In this document: one piece after another, positions 33,409 through 43,018 of the stretch
Layout of the letters: each line of letters starts with the position of its first letter
How positions within the stretch are numbered: the first letter of the stretch is position 1
Assembly: GCF_004208415.1 (NCBI RefSeq)
Contig: NZ_CP035758.1
Span: 8,246,001-8,310,000 of the forward strand
From: Ktedonosporobacter rubrisoli
GTDB taxonomy: Bacteria > Chloroflexota > Ktedonobacteria > Ktedonobacterales > Ktedonobacteraceae
Length of the DNA: 64,000 bases
Direction: 5' to 3'
Program-made: the position numbers and the translations under genes
Notes under the pieces: model-generated
The model's database searches: none
Told to the model about the DNA's origin: nothing
The model's input: only the letters and a program-made list of their open reading frames with translations

Positions 33409-35889
33409 ATGGAACAAATATTGCTCTCAGAGAACTGGCAGCTAAAGCAGCGTAATCCCGCGCTTCCACTTGCCGCGGATTTTGCCTCAAGCGAGGATTG
33501 GGTGCCTGCCAGCGTACCGGGTACCGTGCATCAGGCGTTGCTGGCTGCCGGGCGTATACCCGACCCGTTTGTGGATTTGCACGAGAATGATGTGCAATGG
33601 ATCGGCGAGCAAGATTGGCTCTACCGCTGTGAGTTTGCCTACCAGCCGGCCGGCTCGGCAGATGCGCAGGAGGTAGCATTGAATTTTGCTGGCCTTGATA
33701 CTTATGCGACGGTCTGGCTCAATGGCACGCAGATCTTGACTAGCTCTAATATGTTTGTGCCGGCGCGCGTGCAGGTTAAGGATTTGCTGCGTGAGGGCCG
33801 CAATGAGCTGCATATTTTATTTGCTTCGGCTTTGCGGCGGGGAAAAGAGCTTGAGGCCGAACATGGCGAGCTGGTGGCCTGGAATGGCGATCCGAGCCGG
33901 CTCTATGTGCGTAAGGCTCAGTATCACTATGGCTGGGATTGGGGGCCAACGCTGCTGACTGCCGGTCCCTGGCGGACTATCTCGCTGCAGACCTATCGGG
34001 CGCGCATCGCCGATCTGCATTGCCCGGCCGAGGTGGCGGCGGATCTACAGAGCGCGACGCTGCCAGTGCGTGTGGCCGTGGAGGAGCAGTCGAGGCGAGC
34101 TTTGACGGTCCATCTGGCGCTCTATGCTCCCTCGGGCGAGCGCGTGGATGAGGTTCAGGTGCCGCTGAGCGGGAATGAGGCGCGGCATACCTTCAGGCTT
34201 GCTTCACCGGCTCTGTGGTATCCCCGTGGGTATGGCGAGCAGGCCTTCTATCGTCTTGTCGCTACCTTGCATGCCGAGGATCAGGAGCTTGATCGGACTG
34301 AGCAGCGGTTGGGTTTGCGGCGCCTGCAGTTGATTCAGCGTCAGTTGGCCGAGGCGGCAGGAAGTAGCTTTTTCTTCGAGATTAATAACGTGCCGGTTTT
34401 CTGCGGTGGCGCTAACTGGATTCCCGCCGATTCGTTTACGCCCCGCGTGACGGCCGAGCGCTATCGTCAGTGGCTCCAGCTCGCAGCCGAGGCGAATATG
34501 GTGATGCTGCGCGTCTGGGGTGGTGGCATTTATGAGGATGACGCCTTCTATCAGACCTGCGATGAGCTCGGCCTGCTGGTCTGGCAGGATTTTATGTTCG
34601 CTTGTGGCCTCTATCCGGCCCAGGACTGGTTTATGGAGAGCGTGCAGGCTGAGGTTGAGGCCACGCTGCAGCGCTTACGCCATCATCCCTGCCTGGTTCT
34701 CTGGTGCGGCAATAACGAGGATTATATGGTGGCGTCCTCGCTGGGGCGCTATGATCAAGAATTTGAGGGAGATTTTCAGCATAGCGCGTTTCCGGCGCGG
34801 GCGATCTACGAAAAGCTGCTGCCCCGGCTGTGCGCGGAGCTCGATCCAACGCGTCCCTACTGGCGCGGTAGCCCGTATGGGGGCAAGAGCGGGAACGAGA
34901 CCGAGTTAGGCGATCAGCATGTCTGGGATGTCTGGCATGGCTCGGTGGCGCCCTATCAAGAGTATCCACGCCTGGCCGGTCGCTTTGTGAGCGAGTTTGG
35001 CATGGAGGCTTTCCCGGTGCTGGAGACGATTGCTGAGTTTGTTGAACCCGCTGAGCGCTATGCGCAGAGCCGTACGCTTGATCTGCATAATAAGGCGACC
35101 GGTGGGGCCCGGCGTATGGCGACGTATATGATTGAGAATATCCGCCTACCCGCCAGCTTTGCGGGCTATGTCTATGCCACGCAGTTTATCCAGGCTGAGG
35201 CGCTGGCGGCGGCTCTGCGCAGCTGGCGACGTCTGTGGAGAGGACCAGGCCATGAGCAGGTGGCGGGCGCATTGGTCTGGCAGCTCAACGACTGCTGGCC
35301 GGTGACAAGCTGGGCTCTTGTGGATTATGCTTTGCGCCCCAAGCCCGCTTACTATGTGGTGCGGCGCGAACTGGCTCCCTTGAGTGTAGGGCTTGTGCGT
35401 CAGACGCCTGAGCAGGTTGCTATCTGGGCTTGCAGTAGCCTGCAGACTGAGTGCGAGGTTGAGCTAGAGCTGCGTAGCTGGAGCCTGGAGGGCAGCTTAC
35501 AAGCGGAGGAGCGACGCACGTTGAAGCTGGGCGCCAATCGGGCTGTAGAGCTGGGCGAGCTAGCCTTGAGCTCTGGCGATAATCTTGTGCTTGGCGCGCG
35601 CCTACGCAAGGACGGCGAAGTTGTGGCGCGGGCGACGCTCTGGCCTGAGCCCTTTAGGTATCTGAGCTTACCCGATCCTGCGCTGACGATCGAGCGCCTT
35701 GACGAACAGACTGTGCGTGTACAGGCGGCGCGCCCGGCCAAGGGCGTTTGGCTGCAGGCCAGCTCTGAGGCCAGCTGGAGCGATAATATGCTCGATGTGC
35801 TGCCCGATGATCCACAGGTGATCGTAGCTAAGGGCCTGGGTAATGCTGAAATAAAGGTCACAAACCTGTTTTCCTATGTGCAAGATTAA
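33409..35889 (+). CDS. Beta-mannosidase (glycoside hydrolase family 2)
   Basis: An 826-residue cytoplasmic enzyme without signal peptide. The N-terminal sugar-binding domain has WVPASVPGTVHQALL and VALNFAGLDTYATVWLNG; YGWDWGP (174-180) is typical of beta-mannosidases. The TIM barrel contains the acid/base Glu437 in LWCGNNED and the nucleophile Glu529 in RFVSEFGMEAFP. The enzyme removes terminal beta-D-mannose from manno-oligosaccharides or glycans. No transporter or regulator of a mannan utilisation locus is adjacent. A 15-bp hairpin follows. The ribosome site is weak (GTGAG). Confidence 0.93.
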   Translation: MEQILLSENWQLKQRNPALPLAADFASSEDWVPASVPGTVHQALLAAGRIPDPFVDLHENDVQWIGEQDWLYRCEFAYQPAGSADAQEVALNFAGLDTYATVWLNGTQILTSSNMFVPARVQVKDLLREGRNELHILFASALRRGKELEAEHGELVAWNGDPSRLYVRKAQYHYGWDWGPTLLTAGPWRTISLQTYRARIADLHCPAEVAADLQSATLPVRVAVEEQSRRALTVHLALYAPSGERVDEVQVPLSGNEARHTFRLASPALWYPRGYGEQAFYRLVATLHAEDQELDRTEQRLGLRRLQLIQRQLAEAAGSSFFFEINNVPVFCGGANWIPADSFTPRVTAERYRQWLQLAAEANMVMLRVWGGGIYEDDAFYQTCDELGLLVWQDFMFACGLYPAQDWFMESVQAEVEATLQRLRHHPCLVLWCGNNEDYMVASSLGRYDQEFEGDFQHSAFPARAIYEKLLPRLCAELDPTRPYWRGSPYGGKSGNETELGDQHVWDVWHGSVAPYQEYPRLAGRFVSEFGMEAFPVLETIAEFVEPAERYAQSRTLDLHNKATGGARRMATYMIENIRLPASFAGYVYATQFIQAEALAAALRSWRRLWRGPGHEQVAGALVWQLNDCWPVTSWALVDYALRPKPAYYVVRRELAPLSVGLVRQTPEQVAIWACSSLQTECEVELELRSWSLEGSLQAEERRTLKLGANRAVELGELALSSGDNLVLGARLRKDGEVVARATLWPEPFRYLSLPDPALTIERLDEQTVRVQAARPAKGVWLQASSEASWSDNMLDVLPDDPQVIVAKGLGNAEIKVTNLFSYVQD

Positions 35890-35928
35890 GCTTCTCTCCT
35901 CTCCTCTGACGAAGCTTTGATGACGGGA

Positions 35929-35972
35929 CATGAGCTGATAGGACGCTATAGCGCTGTTCCTATTAGCTCATG
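35929..35972 (+). terminator. Terminator after the beta-mannosidase gene
   Basis: Arms CATGAGCTGATAGGA and TCCTATTAGCTCATG pair over 15 bp with one wobble and a 14-base loop; a T-rich stretch (CCCCCCTTTTT) follows after a few bases. Confidence 0.65.
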
Positions 35973-36105
35973 CTCCTGGTATCCCCCCTTTTTAGCGCTG
36001 TGCTTGTGGATTTAGTATTATCTCTACCTGGTGTAAGCAACGAACGTCTGAATAGGCAGCTAAAAATTAACTCTCGTCATGTCGTCAAGACATAATGACG
36101 AACGG

Positions 36106-37281
36106 CTAAATGATCTTACTGGCTCCAGGCAATTTGCGCAGCAGATAGGCGCAGCCGAAGCAGAGCAGCACGCCTACACAGGCCGCCAGGGCGAATTTGA
36201 GCGCCGGGTAGAGGGAAAGGCTATGCAGGGCAAAGCCCAGGCAGACAATCACCGGCGCATGAATGATGTAAACGGCGTAGGCGTGCGTGGAGAGAAACTT
36301 TCCCCACCTGCCCTGGCGGTTCAAGCGCTGCCGGAAGAAGACGATGAGGCCCATACTTACGCCCAGGCCCATAATAGATTCCCAGAGCGCGTAGACAAAG
36401 GCCTGCCAGTGGATACCGCCAGCGTAGGCGGGCACATCAATAAAGATGGCCAACGGGAATAAGACAAGCGTGGCTCCCAGTGCGCTCCATAGCCCCAGTT
36501 TTCCCAGCCTGCCAGGCACGTTTACAAACCAGTTGCGCCGCGCGGCAAGCAGACCGAGGCAGTAGAGGCAGATGTATTGGGGAAAGTTGGAAGGGATAAA
36601 GTTGAGCAGATTAAAGGTCCAGCCGAAGGGAAACCAGATCATGACCAGAAAAGTTATGACTGCTAAGGCCAGGCTGAACAAAACAAGGATAGAAAAAGTT
36701 GGTGGCTTGCTGCTAATCTTGTCTGATTGCCTGACCCACTTCTCGCTCAGCTTTCTATAGAGCACGTAAAGACACTCGAAGAGCAAGAGTGCCTCAACGA
36801 ACCAGAGCGGACCTGAGCCGCAGGCCGCAAGTCCATAATGGCTCAGAAATTGCCAGTAAGGCCCGGGAAGTTCCTGCCCCACGTAGTTGGCAAAAGGGCT
36901 GATCACGAAGATGTAGATGAGCAGCGGAACGCCCAGGCGCAGCAAGCGATCCTTAAGAAAGTTGCCTGCACCTTTGCGATCATAGGACGCCGGCGTAAAA
37001 TAGGCTGAGATCAGGAAGAAGCAGCCCATGAAGAAGGATTGGTTGATGAGAACAAAGAAGATCGCGAGCAGGCGCGTTAGCCCTTCCCGGTTGGCCTCCT
37101 GATAGTACCAGACGCCATAACCGCCGTAAGTAATCGCGAGATGATGCAGAATAACCAGGATGGTTAGGGCCACGCGAATATGATCTATGAAGAATAAGCG
37201 GGGACGCGCTCCCGCCACCAGGTGCGTCGTCACCTGAATACTACTATCCCGACTTACTGAAGTTCTCCAGCCTTGCGACAT
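36106..37281 (-). CDS. Membrane acyltransferase (acyltransferase-3/OafA-like)
   Basis: A 391-residue polytopic membrane protein with about ten hydrophobic segments. The family opening is visible as RLFFIDHIRVALTILVILHHLAI (the Arg-x10-His pattern), followed by FFMGCFFLISAYFTP and FLKDRLLRLGVPLL. Such enzymes transfer acyl groups to polysaccharides, lipids or antibiotics across the membrane. The substrate is not assigned. The gene stands alone upstream of a broken ABC transporter operon. Confidence 0.85.
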   Translation of the reverse strand: MSQGWRTSVSRDSSIQVTTHLVAGARPRLFFIDHIRVALTILVILHHLAITYGGYGVWYYQEANREGLTRLLAIFFVLINQSFFMGCFFLISAYFTPASYDRKGAGNFLKDRLLRLGVPLLIYIFVISPFANYVGQELPGPYWQFLSHYGLAACGSGPLWFVEALLLFECLYVLYRKLSEKWVRQSDKISSKPPTFSILVLFSLALAVITFLVMIWFPFGWTFNLLNFIPSNFPQYICLYCLGLLAARRNWFVNVPGRLGKLGLWSALGATLVLFPLAIFIDVPAYAGGIHWQAFVYALWESIMGLGVSMGLIVFFRQRLNRQGRWGKFLSTHAYAVYIIHAPVIVCLGFALHSLSLYPALKFALAACVGVLLCFGCAYLLRKLPGASKII

Positions 37282-37515
37282 AAAAGCTCCTTTTTTAGCT
37301 CTTCTATACGTTTGTTCGCATAGAAGTTTTCTCTCAAGACATTTTTTTCTAAAAGATTAAAGATTAGTGCTTTGCCAGACGTCGTGTGACGAAAGCGCCG
37401 CCGGCGGGCGGCAGGCCAGGGCGAGCACTGAGGCACAGTCCCGGACTCCAAGCAAAGGACTGGCGCTCCTGGCATCCCCGCTGGCTTCACGCCTCACGTC
37501 AACCTTGATTGACCT

Positions 37516-38640
37516 CTAGATGGCCACCGCAACTCTGGCCTGGTGGCGCAGGAACCAGGCTGCGAGCAATAAAAGGACAAGTGTGCTGCCCAGCGTGATG
37601 CCAATATCCAGGAGCTGTGTGCTCAGTGAGCTTTGCGCCTGAAGCGCGCCATAGAGACCATCGGTCAGGTAGTACGTTGGGAGCATATGTAAGATCTCCT
37701 GGAATATATTGCCACGGCCGATAAGCTCGCCCAGAGGGCCACCAAAGATTGTCGGCAAGAAGAAGCACGTAGTTGCCAGTCCACTGAAGGCCCCGGCCGA
37801 GCTAGAGGTCTGAAAGAGCGTGCCGATGAGCAGACCGCCGGATAAAGCCAATGTGGCGCCGAGCAGGATGTAGAGCAGGACCAGGGCTATATTTCCGCTC
37901 GGGCCTCCCGTGATAAAAAGAATGATAAAGGAGAGCACAAGCTGATAGAGCAGAGTCGTCAGCAGCTTTCCTAGAACCACATCGCTAAACGTGGCAGGCG
38001 TGACCATGAGCATGCGCAGCGTTTTCTTCTCTTTCTCTTCGATGAGCAGATTTGGCATCAAGGTAAGCCCTACCAGGAAGGAGAGGAGCAGCGACATACC
38101 TTTATAGAGCTCGCTCAGAAATTGCGTCGGATCGCTCTTGGTGTCTGCGTTGATCGTGGCCATAACGAGCTTGAGCGGCGGCTGTGGATGCGCGGTCAGG
38201 CGGGCATAGTTGGTGATGGCTTCCTGCAGTAAAGAGCTCTGCTGAGCTGTGATTGTACTTCCATTGAGATAGAGCTGGATTTGTGGCGTATCACCGGCCT
38301 TGATAGCTTGCTTAAAATCGGTGGGCACGATCAAGCCGATATCGTAGTTGATGGGCCTGGAGCTTCCGTTGGCACCAAAGGTCGTGCTTACCTCGTTGGC
38401 TGAGCTGGCCGTTGTGACCTGAACTTTATCAAGGACGTTGCCGATGACCTACGCCATTCCCGCTTGCCCCGGATCATAGATCAGGAGTTTTGTGCTCTGG
38501 CCGCTAAAGATGGCTTTCATGATGACGAAAAGCACGGCGATAAAGACGGGCATCAGGAGCCCGACCAGCGTAGATTTGTTGTGCAATATATCTACTGCGT
38601 CTTTGCGCGCGATGGCTAAAATGATACGTGGATGAAGCAT
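37516..38640 (-). pseudogene. ABC-2 type transporter permease, split by an in-frame stop
   Basis: One continuous frame from the ATG at 38640 (AAGGAG eight bases upstream) to the stop at 37516 would encode 374 residues, but TAG occurs at 38449-38451 (GQAGMA-stop-VIGNVLDKVQV). The N-terminal part has the first membrane segment (STLVGLLMPVFIAVLFVIM). After a large extracytoplasmic loop, five more hydrophobic segments follow, with LIEEKEKKTLRMLMVTP, typical of ABC-2 permeases. A single C-to-T change from CAG would explain the stop, so this is not a homopolymer error. The companion ATPase gene just upstream is also broken. Confidence 0.85.
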
Positions 38641-38660
38641 TGTAATAATCTCCTTTGCGG

Positions 38661-39585
38661 CTAGGCCGGGCGCACACCGGCAACTTCAAGAAAAACCTCT
38701 TCAAGGGTAGCCTCTTGCGAGTGAGTGGCACGTACGCAGTCCTGAGCCAGCCATTGGGTCAGGCGAAGCTGATCGTGCTGGTTGTCCATACTCAAGGTTA
38801 TCTCACTCAATTGGCCGGGAACGCCGCCTGGCTGGTTGCTGAGCGTCACTAGCATGGTACGCTGGCTGTGGGCCAGCTTGAGGTTGCGTGGCGTGTCGTT
38901 GGCAACGATCTGGCCAGCTTGATAAAGGCGACGCGCTGACAAAGGAGATCTGCTTCTTCCAGCAGATGGGTAGTCAGGAGAATGGTCATGCCTTGCTGGC
39001 GTAGCCGCTCGACAGCTTTGCGCACAGCACGGGCCGATATAGGATCGAGGCCGCGGCTGGGCTCGTCAAGAAAGAGGACGGCCGGTCGATGCAGGCGATC
39101 ATTAAGCGCTGCCGCATGCCATTAGAAAAGGTGCGCACGAGATCTCTGGCCCGGTCACGCAAGTTTACGAGGTCGAGAACCTCGTCAATGCGGCGCTCCG
39201 GCAGGTTATAGAGCCAGCAATTAAAGCGCAGATTGTTGCGGGCAGAAAGCCGCTCATAGAGATTCTGCTCCTCAAAGACGACGCCGATGCGCTCTTTGAG
39301 CTTTTGATGGTCTTTGCTAACATGGTAGCCAGCAACTATAGCGTCTCCCGAGGTGGGAAGGATCTGCCCGCTGAGCAGGCGGATGGTGGTCGTTTTGCCG
39401 GCGCCGTTGGGACCAAGCAGGCCAAATATCTCGCCACGCTGGACGCGGAAACTAACCCCCGCTACGGCTTCTTTGCTTTTGAAAGCGCGTCGCAGCTCGT
39501 TGGCTTCGATCATTGTATCGTTCATTTCCATGGTTGATCTATCTGCTCCTGTGCTAACTTCAGGTTGCTCCATCTGTTTTGCCAC
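38661..39585 (-). pseudogene. ABC transporter ATP-binding protein, broken by two frameshifts
   Basis: The first frame carries Walker A (GLLGPNGAGKTTTIRLL), the Q-loop (VVFEEQNLYERLSA) and the signature FSNGMRQRLMIA. Near 39090 the frame shifts: the Walker B continues in another frame (HRPAVLFLDEPSRGLDP, then TILLTTHLLEEADLL). A second shift near 38920 leads to the final frame (AGQIVANDTPRNLK to VAGVRPA). About ten bases seem missing at the first break and one G at the second. The intact product would have paired with the permease gene 20 bp downstream. A GTG at 39585 or an ATG at 39531 could start it. Confidence 0.85.
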
Positions 39586-39857
39586 TGGTTATGTTGACTC
39601 CATGTATTTGAGGGATGCTAAGAATCTGTGTTGAGGTAACTGTATCATGCTGGTTTATGTTCGCGCGATAAAAAAACTTTGAGCGGTCGAAAATTGAGCA
39701 CAAGAGGAGCAATATTTTGCCTGACTGGGCGGTTGGCTCTGCTGAATGGTGCAAAAAAGAGGTTGAATGGAGCCGCCAAAAGAGAGTCAGGTGATGAAAA
39801 AAGGTGGTAGAATAGCTGGGAATAGTGATTGTATTGTGGCCATAAGGAGAGGCGCCG

Positions 39858-40857
39858 GTGTTAGAGATACGCCATCTAGAGAAGATTGTTGATGGGCGTA
39901 GCATGCTTTCTATTGATGAGCTGAAGGTGGAGGCGGGCGAGGTCGTGGCCGTTATTGGTCCCGTGGGTGCTGGCAAAACGCTGCTGATCTCGATCCTGGC
40001 CGGAGCGCTGCCACGCAGTGGTGGAAGCGTGAGCTTTGCGGGAAAGGAGCTTTCTGCTTGTGCACAGCGGCCGGGAGTGCTGCTGGCAGAGGATCTCTTG
40101 TACGAACGGCTGAGCGTAGAGCAAAATCTGGCTTTTTATGCTCAGGTATATGGCGTAACGGCCGCGCGGGTGAGCGAGATGCTGGCTCAGGTCGGGCTCA
40201 GCGATCAGGTGCAGCAAACGGTGAGCAAGCTCACACCTTCGGCCTTGCGCCGCCTGGCCTTTGCGCGCGCTTTGCTGCCCCGGCCTCGTTTGCTCTTGCT
40301 CGATCAGCCTACCTTGCGCTCTGATCTGGAAACACAAGAGCTGATGGCGCGCCTGCTGCGTCAGACGGCCCGTGAGGGGGCGGCAATTCTGCTGACCGAC
40401 GAGGATCTGGCCTGGGCCGGAGCCTGCTGTACGTGCGCTTGAGCTGCAGGATGGTCGCATCGTTAACCAGTATGCTCTAACGCGCGCGGATGGCGCAACA
40501 AGCGCGGCGCCCGCACAATTTACCCCATTTAAGGTTCCGGCGCGCAAGGAGGATCGCATTTTGCTTTACGATCCCGGCGAGATCCTGTATGCCAGCAGTA
40601 AGGATGGCAAAACCTATCTGCGCACGGCTAACGAGGAAGCCGTGACCAACTTCACTTTACAGGAGCTAGAGAGCCGCCTGAGCGGGCGTGGCTTCTTCCG
40701 TACTCATCGCGCTTACCTGGTCAATCTGCAGCACATCAAGGCAGTTGTACAATATACGCGCAATAGCTATCTTTTGCTTCTGGATGATTGCCAGGAAACG
40801 ACGATTCCGCTCAGCAAACAGGCTGAGAGGGCCTTGCAAGATTTGCTGGGCTATTGA
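39858..40857 (+). pseudogene. ABC ATPase-LytTR fusion regulator, with one frameshift
   Basis: Residues 1-185 form an ABC ATPase-like domain with Walker A GPVGAGKT (34-41). The signature is degenerate (KLTPSALRRLAFA) and Walker B ends DQ (149-150), where catalytic ATPases have DE. Near 40415-40435 the frame shifts; the next frame reads ALELQDGRIVNQYALT and leads into a LytTR DNA-binding domain (DGKTYLRTANEEAV, GRGFFRTHRAYLVNLQHIKAV). Joined length is about 332 residues. ABC-LytTR proteins usually regulate a neighbouring ABC transporter; the broken one here is divergent. Whether the downstream LytTR part is still translated is unclear. Confidence 0.75.
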
Positions 40858-41196
40858 GGAGCAATCGACGCGAGCATCCCGACCGGGTAGCGGCGTGGAT
40901 CGAACGCGCGGCAGCGTATCCCATAGAGCCGGAGGATGGGGAGATTGCCTTAAAGCGCATCGATATGATTATGGCGCACGATACCCTTCTGCGACTCGGC
41001 GAAATGCGGCAGCCGACCCTTGTGCTTTGCGGCGGTCAAGACTTTTGTACTCCCTTGCCGCTCTCTGAAGAAATTGCCCACGCCATCCCTGGTGCCGAAC
41101 TTGTTGTCGTGCCAGACCAGCGGCCACCTGGTCGAGCACGAAAATGGGGAGGCATTTTTTCAGATTGTGAGTAGCTTCATCGGGTGCCATCGATAG
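40854..41196 (+). pseudogene. Alpha/beta hydrolase remnant (C-terminal part, frameshifted)
   Basis: Only the C-terminal third of a hydrolase is present, overlapping the end of the LytTR frame. It includes EMRQPTLVLCGGQDFCTPLPLSEEIAHAIPGAELVVVPD with the acid residue. The frame then shifts near 41115 and continues SGHLVEHENGEAFFQIV, with the catalytic His. The nucleophile half is absent. Confidence 0.75.
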
Positions 41197-41356
41197 GTGT
41201 GCGGTCGGCAAAGTCGCTTTACACAGCGACTCGCAATCGAGTGGAAAAACTGTGAGCCAGGGCGCAAGCCAGGCTAGAGGTAACTACTTCTAGTCCTGGA
41301 GCGCACGAGGCAGAGCAAAGGTGGAAGAAGGAGCAAGCTTTTTTAGATCAACGCGC

Positions 41357-42151
41357 TCACTTGATGCCGATGCGAACGCGATAGCTGAAATACCAGGGAA
41401 CTGGCCCGGACCCGAGAATTCGGTGTGCGGCACTCTTGAGGTTGTCAAAGCCGGTCTCTTGATCGCTAAACTGGAACTGGTTATTGAACGCTCCGCTCTG
41501 CATCATCTCCAAAAACCGTGTGGCGTCTCCTTGCTCAACATGATGCAGAAACACTTCGCGCGTGAAGCGGAAATGGCCACACTCGCGCAGAGGGTCGAGC
41601 GATTTGTTCTGCGGCCAGATCTTGATGCTGGGCATTAGCCCGCGCTCGCGCATAAGCCCAATGAAGCGCATGGTTGTCTCCGTGGCGAGCCGATCGAGCT
41701 CCCAATGGATGGCCGGTGGCGAATCATAGTCGTAGGCTGCAAAGAGCCCGCCGGGTCGCAGTATGCGCGCGATCTCGGCCAGGGTCGCTGTCGGTTCCAT
41801 CCAGTGGAACGCCTGGGCGGCCGTGACGATATCCGCACATTCGTCGGGCAGGTTGGTTTGCTGTGCTACACCATCACGATACTCGATATGAGCCGCGTAG
41901 GGATGATCCCCGAGTTTGTGGAGAGCCTCTTGCCGCATATCGGCATTGGGTTCGATGCCAATCACGCGCGCGGCCCGCTCACTCCAGAGCGCGGTTGACA
42001 GGCCAGTCCCGTTGCCCAGATCTACTACGAGGGTGGGATGGGGCAGGTTAATCTGGCGGGTTAGAAGATCGAGCAAAGCCGGTGGCGGCGCCGGACGCGC
42101 CCTATCATAGCTGACGGCTTTTCCTGTCCAGATCTTGCTGGGATCGCGCAT
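41357..42151 (-). CDS. Class I SAM-dependent methyltransferase
   Basis: A 264-residue protein. Motif I is VVDLGNGTGLST, followed by IGIEPNADM, ADIVTAAQAFHWME and LAEIARILRPGGLFAAYDYD, the usual order for this fold. The C-terminal third (SLDPLRECGHFRFTREVFLHHVEQGDATRFLEMM) resembles small-molecule methyltransferases of the UbiE/Tam type. The substrate is not known. The ATG at 42151 has AAGGAG nine bases upstream; the upstream ATG at 42184 is less likely. The Clp-N gene ends 50 bp upstream, on the same strand. Confidence 0.88.
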   Translation of the reverse strand: MRDPSKIWTGKAVSYDRARPAPPPALLDLLTRQINLPHPTLVVDLGNGTGLSTALWSERAARVIGIEPNADMRQEALHKLGDHPYAAHIEYRDGVAQQTNLPDECADIVTAAQAFHWMEPTATLAEIARILRPGGLFAAYDYDSPPAIHWELDRLATETTMRFIGLMRERGLMPSIKIWPQNKSLDPLRECGHFRFTREVFLHHVEQGDATRFLEMMQSGAFNNQFQFSDQETGFDNLKSAAHRILGSGPVPWYFSYRVRIGIK

Positions 42152-42201
42152 AGCCTTTTTCTCCTTTACATAAATCAGATGCAAGCCAACGTGTTTATAT
42201 A

Positions 42202-42792
42202 CTAGCCAAGCAGGGCGAAAACCTGCTCGCGTACCTTTCCCAGAACTCCAAAGGTATCAAGAATATCCGCAGCAATGCCGCCGCCCTCGCGCACGATTCC
42301 CAACAGAATATGCTCAGTGCGCACATAGCTGCTTCCCTGGCGCTCTGCTTCGTCAAGGGCAAGCGAGAGGACCTTACGTGCGCGGGGTACGTAGTCGATT
42401 TCTTCCTCGACGGGTCCGCTGCCGCGCCCGATTTTCTCTTCGACGGCCGTTCTGACCGCATCATGTGAGACGCCAAGCTTTTCTAGGGCCAGGGCGGCCA
42501 GGCCAGCTTGTTCGCGTAGCAAGGCCAATAAGAGATGCTCGGTTCCGATGAAGCCGTGATTAAGTGACAGGGCCTCCTCGCGTGCCAGGGAGAGGACGTG
42601 CTGAGCATGCCCGTTGAAGCGGCTGAGGTGTTTGCTGGCTATCCATGTCGGCTGATAGCTCTGCAAGGCTTGAAACAAGAGCTGATTCAGCACGCTAGTG
42701 ATCGTGCGGTCCTCAGTCTCGGCGATCCGCGCCAACTGCTCATACAGATGGACCGGAATTTCGATGCGCTGGCGATCCTTGCTGGATGGCAT
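42202..42792 (-). CDS. Clp N-domain protein with ribbon-helix-helix-like N-terminus
   Basis: A 196-residue protein. Residues 7-47 (QRIEIPVHLYEQLARIAETEDRTITSVLNQLL) look like a ribbon-helix-helix DNA-binding segment. The remainder is a Clp repeat pair (about 58-195): LSLNHGFIGTEHLLLALLREQ and GSSYVRTEHILLGIVREG, as in the N-domain of ClpA/ClpC. No AAA+ module follows, so it is not a chaperone; it may bind the same partners as a Clp N-domain or sense degradation signals. The start at 42792 has AAGGGGG seven bases upstream. Its promoter contains a large inverted repeat. Confidence 0.8.
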   Translation of the reverse strand: MPSSKDRQRIEIPVHLYEQLARIAETEDRTITSVLNQLLFQALQSYQPTWIASKHLSRFNGHAQHVLSLAREEALSLNHGFIGTEHLLLALLREQAGLAALALEKLGVSHDAVRTAVEEKIGRGSGPVEEEIDYVPRARKVLSLALDEAERQGSSYVRTEHILLGIVREGGGIAADILDTFGVLGKVREQVFALLG

Positions 42793-42838
42793 AAAACTAC
42801 CCCCTTTCTCTAGCTCTACTTTATGCATACTACCGCAG

Positions 42839-42896
42839 TATATACGGTGGTTTTATTGTTAGTCAGATGTTACCACCGTATATACCACAATGTCAA
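42839..42896 (-). promoter_or_regulatory. Promoter and inverted-repeat operator of the Clp-N gene
   Basis: TATATACGGTGGT (42839-42851) and ACCACCGTATATA (42872-42884) are perfect inverted copies with centres 33 bp apart. On the minus strand TTGACA (42891-42896) and TAACAT (42867-42872), 18 bases apart, overlap the right-hand copy. The arrangement suggests repression by a dimeric regulator, plausibly the encoded protein. Confidence 0.65.
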
Positions 42897-43018
42897 GAGG
42901 GCGTTGGCTGGTCTGTAGTTTCGCTCTTTTCCCGAGGCTTCGCGGACTGGAAACAGAATCTGTGGGGAGCGAGATGCGGCTTCGCGGAAGAAAAGGGCGT
43001 CTGCCGCTATACAGGCAC

